From an uncultured Alistipes sp. (GTDB lineage Bacteria > Bacteroidota > Bacteroidia > Bacteroidales > Rikenellaceae): a stretch of 64,000 bases of DNA. This document shows, in pieces, positions 48,827 to 57,741 of this stretch; position 1 is the first letter of the stretch; the number at the start of each line of letters is the position of its first letter. The stretch covers positions 19,146-83,145 of the forward strand of contig CALYVN010000002.1 in the NCBI GenBank assembly GCA_945494785.1, in the 5' to 3' direction. Position numbers and translations under genes: made by a program. The notes beneath the pieces are model-generated. The model was not told the DNA's origin, ran no database searches, and saw only the letters and a program-made list of their open reading frames with translations.

Positions 48827-50608
48827 ATGAATATAGAACAGCACATCGCCAATGTCGTATTCCATGCGGTCGATTCGTTGTACGGAGGGGTCCATATGTC
48901 CCAAATCCAGATACAGAAGACCCGCAAGGAGTTTGATGGCGATTACACGCTCGTTACCTTCCCGTTGCTGCGCATCAGTCGCAAGTCGCCCGAAGCGACG
49001 GCACAGGAGATAGGCGAACGCATTGTGGCGGATAACGCCGACATCGAGGGATTCAATGTAATCAAAGGCTTTTTGAACATTGTTCTCGGCTCGGCATTCT
49101 GGTTTGAGCGTTTCGGCGAAATCGTTGCCGATGCACACTATGGTCAGGCAGCCCCTACGGGTCGCAATATCATGATTGAGTATTCGTCGCCCAATACCAA
49201 CAAACCGCTCCATTTGGGACACGTGCGCAACAATCTGCTCGGTTACTCAGTGGCACAGATTCTCAAAGCCAACGGACACAACGTCATCAAGGCCAACCTT
49301 GTAAACGATAGAGGCATACATATCTGCAAATCGATGGTCGCATGGTTGCTCTACGGCAATGGTGCCACTCCCGAATCGACAGGCAAAAAGGGCGACCATC
49401 TGGTGGGCGACTACTATGTCGAATTCGACAAACACTACAAGGCAGAGATTGCAGCTTTGGTAGCCGACGGTGCAAGCGAGGAGGAGGCGAAAAAGAGGGC
49501 TCCGATTATGCTGCGCGCGCAAGAGATGTTGCGCAAGTGGGAGGCGAAAGACCCCGAAGTCTATGCCCTTTGGGAGAAGATGAACGGTTGGGTCTATAAG
49601 GGCTTCGATGTTACATATAAGGCATTGGGCGTCGATTTCGACAAGGTCTATTACGAATCGCAGACCTACCTCCTGGGCAAATCGCTCGTGCAGGAGGGTT
49701 TGGACAAGGGCATCTTCTTCCGCAAGGAGGACGGCTCGGTTTGGATTGACCTTACGGCGGACGGATTAGACCAAAAACTGCTGTTGCGCGGCGATGGTAC
49801 GTCGGTCTATATGACGCAGGATTTGGGTACGGCATTGAGCCGCTTTGACGAGAACAAACTCGACAGCATGATTTATGTTGTCGGCAACGAGCAGAACTAC
49901 CACTTCCAAGTGCTGAAACTCGTGCTGAAAAAGTTGGGTTACGAATGGAGCGACAGCATCTACCATCTCTCCTACGGTATGGTCGAACTGCCGAACGGCA
50001 AGATGAAATCCCGCGAGGGTACGGTGGTCGATGCCGACGAACTCATCGAAGGCATGGTCGATACTGCTCGTGCGATGTCCGAGGAGTTGGGCAAATTGGA
50101 GGGCTGTACTGAACAGGAGGCTGCCGCGATTTCGCGCATGGTCGGTTTGGGCGCACTCAAATACTTCATCTTGAAGGTCGATCCCAAGAAGACCATGCTC
50201 TTTAATCCCGAAGAGTCCATCGACTTTAACGGCAATACGGGTCCGTTCATCCAATATACGCATGCCCGCATCTGTTCCGTGCTGCGCAAGGCAGAGGAAC
50301 AGGGCATCGAGTTCGCGGATTGTACGTCGGCAGACGAGTGTCTGCGGGAGGAGACCGAGATTATAAAGTCGCTGTGCGACTATCCGAACGTGGTTGCTGC
50401 TGCGGGCGAGAATTTCGCACCGTCGCTGATAGCGAACTACACCTACGAATTGTGCAAACTTTTCAACGGCTACTATCACGATTACTCTATTCTGCGCGAG
50501 GAGTGCTGCGCAACCAAGCGCATGCGTCTGCAACTTGCACGCCAAGTTGCCCGTGTCATAGCATCGTCCATGAGTCTGCTCGGTATCGAGGTGCCTCAAA
50601 GAATGTAG
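48827..50608 (+). CDS. argS: Arginyl-tRNA synthetase
   Basis: ArgS charges tRNA-Arg. The 593-residue class I enzyme has the N-terminal Add1 domain, the HIGH motif as L-H-L-G-H-V-R-N-N-L-L-G (~125-136), a relaxed KMSKS-type loop G-K-M-K-S-R-E-G-T, and the DALR anticodon-binding domain (~470-593). Full length. obgE starts six bases later. Confidence 0.97.
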   Translation: MNIEQHIANVVFHAVDSLYGGVHMSQIQIQKTRKEFDGDYTLVTFPLLRISRKSPEATAQEIGERIVADNADIEGFNVIKGFLNIVLGSAFWFERFGEIVADAHYGQAAPTGRNIMIEYSSPNTNKPLHLGHVRNNLLGYSVAQILKANGHNVIKANLVNDRGIHICKSMVAWLLYGNGATPESTGKKGDHLVGDYYVEFDKHYKAEIAALVADGASEEEAKKRAPIMLRAQEMLRKWEAKDPEVYALWEKMNGWVYKGFDVTYKALGVDFDKVYYESQTYLLGKSLVQEGLDKGIFFRKEDGSVWIDLTADGLDQKLLLRGDGTSVYMTQDLGTALSRFDENKLDSMIYVVGNEQNYHFQVLKLVLKKLGYEWSDSIYHLSYGMVELPNGKMKSREGTVVDADELIEGMVDTARAMSEELGKLEGCTEQEAAAISRMVGLGALKYFILKVDPKKTMLFNPEESIDFNGNTGPFIQYTHARICSVLRKAEEQGIEFADCTSADECLREETEIIKSLCDYPNVVAAAGENFAPSLIANYTYELCKLFNGYYHDYSILREECCATKRMRLQLARQVARVIASSMSLLGIEVPQRM

Positions 50609-50614
50609 TGTAAT

Positions 50615-51607
50615 ATGGCAGGCTCAAATTTTGTCGATTACGTCAAGATTTTTGCACGGTCGGGACACGGCGGCGCAGGCTCGGCGCATTTTCGTCGCGA
50701 GAAGTTCGTGGCTTTCGGTGGTCCGGACGGCGGCGATGGCGGCAAGGGTGGCAGTATTATTTTGCAGGGCGACAGTCAGTATTGGACGCTGATACATCTC
50801 AAATACCAACGCCACCAATTTGCCGAAGATGGCGAATGCGGCTCGGGTGCCCGTTCGTCGGGTAAGGATGCAAAAGACATCATTATTCCTGTTCCGCTCG
50901 GTACGGTTGCCAAAGATGCCGAAACGGGCGAAGTGGTAGGTGAGGTTACGGAGAACGGCGAACAGTTGGTACTGCTCAAAGGCGGTCGCGGCGGATTGGG
51001 TAATTGGCATTTCCGTTCGGCCACCAATCAGGCTCCGCGTTATGCGCAACCGGGTGAAGAGGGTGCCGAAGGTACGTTCGTTTTGGAATTGAAGGTACTC
51101 GCCGATGTCGGTTTGGTCGGTTTTCCGAATGCCGGCAAGAGTACGCTGCTGTCGGTCGTGTCGTCTGCCAAGCCGAAAATCGCCAACTATGCCTTTACGA
51201 CCCTCGAACCCAATCTGGGTATTGTCGAGGTGCGCGACCACAAGTCGTTCATCATGGCGGATATTCCGGGTATCATCGAGGGTGCGCACGAGGGCAAAGG
51301 CTTGGGTACACGCTTTCTGCGCCATATCGAGCGCAATTCGATATTGCTGTTTATGATTCCTGCCGACAGCGACGATATATGCCGCGATTACGAGATTCTG
51401 CTCGGCGAATTGACGCAGTACAATCCCGAATTGCTCGACAAACAGCGGCTGTTGTCCATCACCAAGTGCGATATGATCGACGATGAACTGATTGAGCAGA
51501 TGCGCGCACATCTGCCTGCGAATGTCGAATCGGTATTTATTTCATCGGTTTCGGGCTTGAACATCACAACGCTCAAAGATATGTTGTGGGCTGCATTGCA
51601 ACGATAA
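50615..51607 (+). CDS. obgE: GTPase ObgE/CgtA
   Basis: ObgE is a GTPase in 50S assembly and stress control. The 330-residue protein has the Gly-rich Obg fold (~1-158; [12 protein letters not shown]) and the G domain with G1 [10 protein letters not shown]3 D-I-P-G-I-I and G4 T-K-C-D. A C-terminal OCT extension is missing, as in many Bacteroidota. Its stop overlaps the next start as TAATG. Confidence 0.96.
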   Translation: MAGSNFVDYVKIFARSGHGGAGSAHFRREKFVAFGGPDGGDGGKGGSIILQGDSQYWTLIHLKYQRHQFAEDGECGSGARSSGKDAKDIIIPVPLGTVAKDAETGEVVGEVTENGEQLVLLKGGRGGLGNWHFRSATNQAPRYAQPGEEGAEGTFVLELKVLADVGLVGFPNAGKSTLLSVVSSAKPKIANYAFTTLEPNLGIVEVRDHKSFIMADIPGIIEGAHEGKGLGTRFLRHIERNSILLFMIPADSDDICRDYEILLGELTQYNPELLDKQRLLSITKCDMIDDELIEQMRAHLPANVESVFISSVSGLNITTLKDMLWAALQR

Positions 51608-54090
51608 TGCGCCTTTGCAGATACATACTCCTTTTGATTGCGATTTTGTCGTGCATTTCCGCCTATGGGCAGGATTTGCACGACTATCGTTATTACAAAC
51701 TGTTTGAAGACGAAACGACGGAAGCGGTGGAGTTGCAGACCGATTCGATTGTCGCCGACACTCCCCGCAAATCGTACGGACGCCGACTGCTCGACTACAA
51801 CTTCCGCTTTGTCCGCACCATGCGTCGCGGTGCATCGCTCGCCGAACGGCAAACTTCTCTCGGCGGCATCTGCGTCGAAGGGTTGTACCGCTCTGCGGCA
51901 ACACGCCTGCAACTCGTGCGCAACGAAACGGACGGCCTAACATTCTCCTCTGCATCGGCAGGAGGAGCATTCGGCAATGCGGAGTATGCTTGCGACACCA
52001 TTGTACAGGAGCGCACTTCGGTTGCCTTCAATCTCTCGTCGCGCAACTATCTGGCGGGCATAAATGCCAATACGGCATGGCATGCAGGGCGTAATTGGTC
52101 GCTTGCGGTCGATGTATCGGCACGCACGGGGCGCGATGCGCACATCAAAAGCATCTTTACCAACGAAATGTCGCTCGATGTTATGGCGGTAAAGCAATTC
52201 GACTCGCTGCACCGACTCTCTGCCGTAGTGCTGCTGTCGCCTGTGGAGCGCGGAACGCGACAGGCCTCGACCCGCGAGGCTTTCGGATTGCGCGGCAACA
52301 CGCTCTATTCGCCTTCGTGGGGTTATCAGAACGGCAAGGTGCGCAATTCGCATGTGCGACGCGACATGGTGCCTGTGGCTGTTGCCATGTACGAAGGGCA
52401 GATAACGGCGCAGACCTCATTGTCGGCATCGGTGGGTACAACGCTCGGTATCAGGCGTTACAGTATTCTCGATTGGTTCGATGCACCGACACCTGCACCC
52501 GACAACTATCGCCGTATGCCGAGTTATTTTACCGATGCAGCAGTTGCCGACATGGTGGCGGACGCATGGCGACGAGGCGATACACGCTATACGCAGATAG
52601 ATTTCGACGAACTTGTGGCACGCAACCGTTTGACGGGCGACGAATCGGTGTATGCGGTTGCCGACAGGGTAGAGCGGATTACGCGGTTGCAGATGCGGGT
52701 GGCAGCGACCACTGCGCTCGCCAAAAATATGCGAATCACATACGGCATCGATGCTCTCTACGACCGCAGTCGTCGTTACAAACAGATGCGGGATTTGCTC
52801 GGTGGCAGACCGATTACCGACATAGACCACTATCTGATAGACGACGATGCCTTCTGCAATTCGTTGCAGAACAATCTGCTTACACCCAATCGCCGTATAG
52901 ACGAAGGCGACCGCTACGGTTACGACTATGCCTTGTCGCGAACTTCGGCATCGCTCTTTTGTGCCTTGAATTACGTTGCATCCGAACTGTATGTCGATGC
53001 GACGGTCGAAATCGGCTATGGCGGCATTGTCCGCAAAGGCTTCTATCGCAAGGAACTCTTTGCCGACAACTCCTATGGTCGTTCGCGCGTCGTGCGTTTG
53101 TCGCCTTATGCCCTGCGGTTGGCTGTCGGTTACGATATATCGAAGCAACACCGCTTGCGCTTGGCGGCGTTGGTGCGTGGCGATATGCCGGAGGCGGAGA
53201 ATCTGTTTTTGCAGGCCGATTACAACAACCGCACCATCGACAATCCCGTGTTGCGCAAGACATTCGCCGCCGAAGCGGTCTATACATTTGCGGGCGAGAA
53301 AATCGATTTGTCGGCTACCGCTTTCTGCTCGCTTACGCGTAGCGATACGGAGAGCGACAGGCTTTACGACGACACTTCGGGCGAATATGCCGATATGGTC
53401 GTGTCGGGAATCGATGTGTTGCGTTACGGGGTTGAGGCGGAGTTGAATGTGCGACTTGCGGAACATTGGCGCATATCGGCTGCTTTGGCGGCAGGTCGCT
53501 ACAAATATGCAGCCAATCCGCGCATAACGCTCTATGCCGACAACGACAACCGTCTGCTGTGCGACCGAGTGCAGAGTTATGTCGGTAAATGTACGGTCGG
53601 CGGTGCGCCGCAGGTTATGGCAACTGCCGAAATAGCCTATTTCAACAGAGGTTGGGGCGTATCGGTCAATGCCGCGTATGCAGGATTGCGCTATGTTACG
53701 CCGTCGTTTTTGCGCCGTACCGAACGGGTGGCATATATGGCCGATTCGCCCGAATTGTTCGACGAATTTATGCGTCAGGAGCGGTTGAAGGATGCCTTCT
53801 CGATAGATTTGTCGCTCTCCAAAACGTTATATTTGAGCCGCTTCGACAAACGCATCTATACCGCACCGCATCTGCCGCGTTTTATCGATCGCCATTCGCA
53901 TTCGCGCTTGACCTTCTATCTCTCTGTCGGCAACCTGCTCGGCGGGCGCAATACGGTTTACAGCGGTTACGAATCGTCGCGCCTGCAACGGAATTGGTTG
54001 GCAGGTGCATATACCTTCCGCCCGCAGGCCTCGCGCTACCTCTATGCCTATCCGCGCACCTACTATTTTGCGGTACGGTTTACATTCTGA
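51607..54090 (+). CDS. Large outer-membrane beta-barrel protein, TonB-receptor-like
   Basis: The 827-residue precursor has a signal peptide (~1-20, ending S-A-Y-G). The mature chain is a series of amphipathic strands separated by Asp/Arg/Tyr-rich loops and ends in an aromatic strand closing with F-T-F, as outer-membrane barrels do. It resembles the barrel half of a TonB-dependent receptor, but I see no plug domain or CarboxypepD-like N-terminus. It is translationally coupled to obgE, an unusual partner. The ligand is unknown. Confidence 0.7.
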   Translation: MRLCRYILLLIAILSCISAYGQDLHDYRYYKLFEDETTEAVELQTDSIVADTPRKSYGRRLLDYNFRFVRTMRRGASLAERQTSLGGICVEGLYRSAATRLQLVRNETDGLTFSSASAGGAFGNAEYACDTIVQERTSVAFNLSSRNYLAGINANTAWHAGRNWSLAVDVSARTGRDAHIKSIFTNEMSLDVMAVKQFDSLHRLSAVVLLSPVERGTRQASTREAFGLRGNTLYSPSWGYQNGKVRNSHVRRDMVPVAVAMYEGQITAQTSLSASVGTTLGIRRYSILDWFDAPTPAPDNYRRMPSYFTDAAVADMVADAWRRGDTRYTQIDFDELVARNRLTGDESVYAVADRVERITRLQMRVAATTALAKNMRITYGIDALYDRSRRYKQMRDLLGGRPITDIDHYLIDDDAFCNSLQNNLLTPNRRIDEGDRYGYDYALSRTSASLFCALNYVASELYVDATVEIGYGGIVRKGFYRKELFADNSYGRSRVVRLSPYALRLAVGYDISKQHRLRLAALVRGDMPEAENLFLQADYNNRTIDNPVLRKTFAAEAVYTFAGEKIDLSATAFCSLTRSDTESDRLYDDTSGEYADMVVSGIDVLRYGVEAELNVRLAEHWRISAALAAGRYKYAANPRITLYADNDNRLLCDRVQSYVGKCTVGGAPQVMATAEIAYFNRGWGVSVNAAYAGLRYVTPSFLRRTERVAYMADSPELFDEFMRQERLKDAFSIDLSLSKTLYLSRFDKRIYTAPHLPRFIDRHSHSRLTFYLSVGNLLGGRNTVYSGYESSRLQRNWLAGAYTFRPQASRYLYAYPRTYYFAVRFTF

Positions 54091-54096
54091 CAGATA

Positions 54097-54130
54097 CGCA
54101 AAAAGACCGCAAATGTGCGGTCTTTTGTTG
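54097..54130. terminator. Bidirectional terminator between the barrel gene and panB
   Basis: AAAAGACCGCA (54101-54111) and TGCGGTCTTTT (54116-54126), loop 4, with T-rich 3' ends on both strands. Confidence 0.9.
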
Positions 54131-54146
54131 CAAACAAAGGAAGCGT

Positions 54147-54962
54147 TTAGTATTGCTCCTTGTCGTTGGGGAAATCGCCCGATTTGACATCCTCGATATA
54201 GCGCGAAACGGCATCCGACATGACCTCGTGCAAATCGGCATATCGTCGCAGAAAACGTGGCGAGAAGCCCTTGTTGATACCCAACATGTCGTGGATGACC
54301 AATACCTGTCCGTCGGTACCTGCCCCTGCGCCTATGCCTATTGTCGGGATGCTCAACTCCTGCGAAACCCGTGTGGCAAGCGTCGCGGGAATCTTCTCCA
54401 ACACAATCGAGAAACAACCTGCCTCTTCGAGCAGATGGGCATCGTGCAACAGCCGTTGTGCCTCTGCCTCCTCTTTGGCACGGACGGTATATGTGCCGAA
54501 TTTGTGAATCGACTGCGGAGTCAGCCCGAGATGACCCATAACCGGTATGCCGGCGGAAAGAATACGCTTTATGGAGTCCAAAATCTCCTCGCCGCCCTCC
54601 ATCTTTACGGCATCGGCCTCCGTCTCCTTCATTATGCGGATTGCCGAATCGAGTGCCGCTTGCGAGTCGCCCTGATATGTGCCGAACGGCATATCGACAA
54701 CCACCAAAGCCCTCTTGACTGCCCGCGTAACCGAGCGTGCATGATAAATCATCTGGTCGAGCGTTATGGGTAGTGTGGTTTCGTAACCCGCCATAACGTT
54801 GGCGGCAGAATCGCCGACCAATATCACGTCGATACCTGCAGCATCGACTATCGTTGCCATGGAAAAATCGTAAGAGGTGAGCATCGATATTTTCTCGCCG
54901 CGCCCCTTCATCTCTTTGAGCCGCAATGTCGTTACGGCTCTTGTGGTACTCTCTACCGACAT
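54147..54962 (-). CDS. panB: 3-methyl-2-oxobutanoate hydroxymethyltransferase
   Basis: PanB makes ketopantoate for pantothenate and coenzyme A, using methylene-tetrahydrofolate. The 271-residue barrel has L-T-S-Y-D-F-S-M-A (~28-36), V-G-D-S-A-A-N-V (~50-57), [23 protein letters not shown] and [11 protein letters not shown]. Full length and monocistronic. Confidence 0.96.
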   Translation of the reverse strand: MSVESTTRAVTTLRLKEMKGRGEKISMLTSYDFSMATIVDAAGIDVILVGDSAANVMAGYETTLPITLDQMIYHARSVTRAVKRALVVVDMPFGTYQGDSQAALDSAIRIMKETEADAVKMEGGEEILDSIKRILSAGIPVMGHLGLTPQSIHKFGTYTVRAKEEAEAQRLLHDAHLLEEAGCFSIVLEKIPATLATRVSQELSIPTIGIGAGAGTDGQVLVIHDMLGINKGFSPRFLRRYADLHEVMSDAVSRYIEDVKSGDFPNDKEQY

Positions 54963-54990
54963 TTTTGGTTGGTTTTTAAGTTTTGCGACG

Positions 54991-54998
54991 CAAAGGTA
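54991..54998 (-). promoter_or_regulatory. Promoter -7 box for panB
   Basis: TACCTTTG on the minus strand, 28 bases before panB. Confidence 0.7.
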
Positions 54999-55109
54999 AG
55001 CAATTTATCGATACGGCTGCCACCGCACTGCAAAAGTTTTTGCCGCGAGAAGCAATTCCGGCAAGGCACTTGCAGGAAATCATCCTCAAAGAGCAACATC
55101 CGGAATCAT

Positions 55110-55182
55110 GGGATTCGAACGGCGAAGCCGTCGCCGAAATACCGCTGAAAATAAAACACAATTATTTCGGCAACCCCCGACC
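55110..55182. other. Possible tRNA T-arm remnants
   Basis: Two 11-base stretches match tRNA-Val in order and orientation: GGGATTCGAAC at 55110-55120 (tRNA copy 55354-55364) and AACCCCCGACC at 55172-55182 (tRNA copy 55363-55373), split by about 50 bases. The rest of 54999-55197 shows no gene. Confidence 0.35.
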
Positions 55183-55197
55183 ACAATTCGAAACCAT

Positions 55198-55341
55198 CAA
55201 TTCCCGTTTCAGAATCCGTCGGGCGATAAACAATCACCCTTTTGTTTTGTGTCCGACAGTGTCAAATTTATTTGTAAGCGAGGCGGACACAAAACAAAAA
55301 AAGACCACTACAAAGTAGTGGTCTGACGGATTCTGGAATTG
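55198..55341 (-). repeat. Nested inverted-repeat block abutting tRNA-Val
   Basis: Outer pair: CAATTC (55198-55203) and CAGAATCCGTC (55210-55220) against GACGGATTCTG (55325-55335) and GAATTG (55336-55341), with a 6-base bulge on one side. Inside lie three hairpins: GGGCGAT/ATCACCC (55221-55227, 55233-55239), a 16-bp perfect pair (55240-55255 with 55284-55299), and the terminator stem 55302-55324. The first arm needs a U-G pair that exists only in minus-strand RNA. It could be a structured RNA, a folded DNA site, or a small non-autonomous element. Confidence 0.65.
55290..55324 (-). terminator. Terminator of the tRNA-Asn/tRNA-Val transcript
   Basis: AGACCACTAC (55302-55311) and GTAGTGGTCT (55315-55324), loop AAA; on the minus strand seven T follow. 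It is one arm of the inverted-repeat block. Confidence 0.85.
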
Positions 55342-55343
55342 TG

Positions 55344-55418
55344 TGGGAGTTGAGGGATTCGAACCCCCGACCCTCTGCTTGTAAGGCAGATGCTCTGAAC
55401 CAGCTGAGCTAAACTCCC
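55344..55418 (-). tRNA. tRNA-Val (TAC)
   Basis: On the minus strand the acceptor GGGAGTT pairs with AACTCCC; the anticodon loop is CTTACAA (anticodon TAC); the T arm holds GTTCGAATCCC. The CCA is not encoded. It is the second gene of a two-tRNA transcript. Confidence 0.95.
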
Positions 55419-55538
55419 GTTTCAAAAAATGGCTCGGGACTGCGAGCATCACTGCCCGCCGCAACGGAACATGCTATCCACAACACTGCATCCGCAGCGT
55501 ACAAGTGGGCAGTTGCTCTTGCAACCCTCGCGCAAATG
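55419..55538 (-). other. Spacer between tRNA-Val and tRNA-Asn
   Basis: A 120-base spacer, long for a tRNA operon. It holds a distant CTGCCC/GGGCAG pair and a small hairpin GTTGC-TCTT-GCAAC (55512-55525), but no third tRNA or frame that I can support. Confidence 0.4.
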
Positions 55539-55612
55539 CGCCTGAACAAGGACTTGAACCTAGGACCCCATGATTAACAGTCATGTGCTCTAACCGACTG
55601 AGCTATTCAGGC
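55539..55612 (-). tRNA. tRNA-Asn (GTT)
   Basis: On the minus strand the acceptor GCCTGAA pairs with TTCAGGC; the anticodon loop is CTGTTAA (anticodon GTT); the T arm holds GTTCAAGTCC. The discriminator is G, as expected for Asn. No CCA is encoded. Confidence 0.95.
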
Positions 55613-55677
55613 GTTTTTAAAGAACCTTCGAAACAGAATCGGGCAACGGTACACCCGTTTTCCCGATTTTCGTGGTG

Positions 55678-55685
55678 CAAATATA
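55678..55685 (-). promoter_or_regulatory. Promoter -7 box for the tRNA pair
   Basis: TATATTTG on the minus strand, 65 bases before tRNA-Asn. Confidence 0.7.
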
Positions 55686-55736
55686 CGGCTATTTTTTATT
55701 CCTGCAAAAATTTTGTGCAAAAAATGCAAAAAAATA

Positions 55737-55744
55737 TAACTTTG
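55737..55744 (+). promoter_or_regulatory. Promoter -7 box for the DUF1573/nfn operon (leaderless)
   Basis: TAACTTTG ends seven bases before the ATG at 55752, so the first gene would have almost no leader. Confidence 0.7.
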
Positions 55745-55751
55745 CCCTGTG

Positions 55752-56840
55752 ATGAACAGATTAGTCATATTCGGCCTTTCGCTATTCGCATTATCGGTTG
55801 TGACAACGGTTGCGACGGCCCAGTCGGCATTGCGTTTTGCCGAGTCGCAACACGATTTCGGCACGATAAATGAGGATGGAGGCATTGTGTCGAATACGTT
55901 TCGTTTTACCAACGTCGCCGACGTGCCTGTGGTTGTAATCGATGTTGCATCGTCGTGCGGCTGTACGAAGGCGGAGTTCTCGCGCAAGCCCGTACAAGCA
56001 GGCGCAGATGGCGAGATTATCGTCCGTTTCGACCCTATGGATTACCCCGCAGGGGCGTTTTCGCGCAAGGTAACCGTCTCGACATCGCAAGGCAGGGCAG
56101 AAACACTGACGGTAACGGGTAGGGTAAAACCCCGCAAAAAGAGCATTGTCGAACGTTATCCGCTCGCCATAGGCAACGGCATACGGTTAGAATCGAACGC
56201 CCATGCGTTCGGCTATGTCGAACACGGCTCTGCCCAACGCAGTGCAATCGGCATGATAAACGATTCCGACAAGGCGGTGCGAATCGACATAAAGCTTGCG
56301 ACAATCGAGAGTCGGCTCGATATACGCCATCCGCACACCCTTGCTCCTCACGAGGAGGGGGTGATAGATTTCGGCTACATATTGACTGAGGTGTGTGCCG
56401 TCTATGGCACGATGCGCGATTTGGCGACGATTTCCATCGATGGCAAGGCCTCCGATTACGAGTTGATTATAAGCGGTATGGCGATAGACAGCCGCAACCG
56501 TGAGGGCGACAATGGAGAGCCTGCGGCACAATTGTCGGAAAATTTTATTAAATTTGGGACGCTCAAAAGTACCGACGTGGCGCAACGACGGACGATTGTG
56601 CTGCACAATGCGGGCAGTGCGCCGCTGCATCTGCGCCATGTCGAGACCGAACGAGGCGTTGTCGCGGTCATCATGCCCGACAGACGCACCGTTGCAGCGG
56701 GTGGCAAAACGATATTGACCGTTGTTCTGCATCCGTCGAAATGTCCGTTCGGGGCAGTTGCCGACCGCATCAGAATTATTACCGATGATGCTGGACGACC
56801 TGTTTTGAGCGTAAAGGTTACCGCTTTGATTGAGAAATAG
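55752..56840 (+). CDS. DUF1573 periplasmic protein
   Basis: The 362-residue precursor has a signal peptide (~1-23, ending A-T-A-Q). Residues ~28-125 are a DUF1573 (ASH-like) beta domain: F-x-x-x-x-H-D-F-G-T-I-x-E-D-G-G, F-R-F-T-N, and the typical S-S-C-G-C-T-K. A second, weaker domain of the same kind follows near 265-360 (I-K-F-G-T-L-K). The role is unknown; such proteins are abundant in Bacteroidales. nfnA starts 16 bases later. Confidence 0.85.
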   Translation: MNRLVIFGLSLFALSVVTTVATAQSALRFAESQHDFGTINEDGGIVSNTFRFTNVADVPVVVIDVASSCGCTKAEFSRKPVQAGADGEIIVRFDPMDYPAGAFSRKVTVSTSQGRAETLTVTGRVKPRKKSIVERYPLAIGNGIRLESNAHAFGYVEHGSAQRSAIGMINDSDKAVRIDIKLATIESRLDIRHPHTLAPHEEGVIDFGYILTEVCAVYGTMRDLATISIDGKASDYELIISGMAIDSRNREGDNGEPAAQLSENFIKFGTLKSTDVAQRRTIVLHNAGSAPLHLRHVETERGVVAVIMPDRRTVAAGGKTILTVVLHPSKCPFGAVADRIRIITDDAGRPVLSVKVTALIEK

Positions 56841-56856
56841 TTAAACCGAACGATAT

Positions 56857-57735
56857 ATGTTTGAGATAGTTGAAAAGCGACTGCTTGCCGACGGCATATT
56901 CCTCACGCGCGTCCATGCACCGCGCATTGCCAAATCGGCTTTACCGGGGCAGTTCGTCATCGTTCGTGCCGACGGCAACGGCGAGCGCACACCGCTGACC
57001 ATTGCCGATTACGACACGGCAGACGGGACGATAACGTTGGTAACGCAGGCGTTGGGCGTATCCACGCGCAAAATAGTGGCAAAGGAGGTCGGCGAGTCGT
57101 TTGCCGATGTTGCCGGACCGCTCGGACGGCCATCCGATTTCGTGAGTATGTCGGACGAGGAGTTGCACCGTACCCGATTCGTATTCATAGGTGGCGGAGT
57201 CGGTACGGCACCCGTATATCCCCAAGTAAAGTGGCTGCACGAACACGGCATCGAGGCCGATGTAATCGTCGGAGCCAAGAGCGAACGGATGTTGATTTAC
57301 ACCGACGAATTGGCGCGTGTCGGTCGGTTGCACATAGCTACCGATGACGGCTCGCGAGGTTTTCACGGATTGGTTACGGCATTGCTCGAAAAGTTGGTTG
57401 CGGAGGGCAACACCTTCGACCGATGCGTGGCGATAGGCCCTATGATAATGATGAAATTCGTCGCGCTTACCACCAAGAAGTTGGGTATTGGTTGCACGGT
57501 TTCTCTCAATGCCCTTATGGTCGATGGTACGGGTATGTGCGGTGCGTGTCGGGTAACTGTTGCCGGCAAAACACGCTTTACCTGCGTGGATGGTCCCGAA
57601 TTCGACGGCCACGAGGTCGATTTCGACGAAGCCATGCGCCGTCAGGGAATGTACCGTACACAGGAGGAGCGGGCATTGGCGATTATGCGCGAACGCGAGG
57701 CGGGACACAAATGCAATATCGGTTTAGACAAGTAG
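56857..57735 (+). CDS. nfnA: NADH-dependent ferredoxin:NADP+ oxidoreductase subunit A
   Basis: The 292-residue protein belongs to the sulfide dehydrogenase/dihydroorotate dehydrogenase electron-transfer family: an FAD-binding domain (R-T-P-L-T-I-A-D, ~48-55), an NAD domain (G-G-G-V-G-T-A-P-V-Y, ~110-119), and a 2Fe-2S site with G-M-C-G-A-C-R-V ... F-T-C-V-D-G-P-E-F. With the next gene it should form NfnAB, a bifurcating enzyme that couples NADH and ferredoxin to NADPH. nfnB starts six bases later. Confidence 0.92.
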   Translation: MFEIVEKRLLADGIFLTRVHAPRIAKSALPGQFVIVRADGNGERTPLTIADYDTADGTITLVTQALGVSTRKIVAKEVGESFADVAGPLGRPSDFVSMSDEELHRTRFVFIGGGVGTAPVYPQVKWLHEHGIEADVIVGAKSERMLIYTDELARVGRLHIATDDGSRGFHGLVTALLEKLVAEGNTFDRCVAIGPMIMMKFVALTTKKLGIGCTVSLNALMVDGTGMCGACRVTVAGKTRFTCVDGPEFDGHEVDFDEAMRRQGMYRTQEERALAIMREREAGHKCNIGLDK

Positions 57736-57741
57736 CGAATT

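Noticed and set aside
47432-49222. A 596-codon open frame antisense to the phosphoesterase and argS
   Set aside because: It spans two well-supported sense genes and their promoter.
54983-55318. A 111-codon frame between panB and tRNA-Val
   Set aside because: It runs through the tRNA-like fragments, the inverted-repeat arms and the terminator, and its product has no domain-like character.
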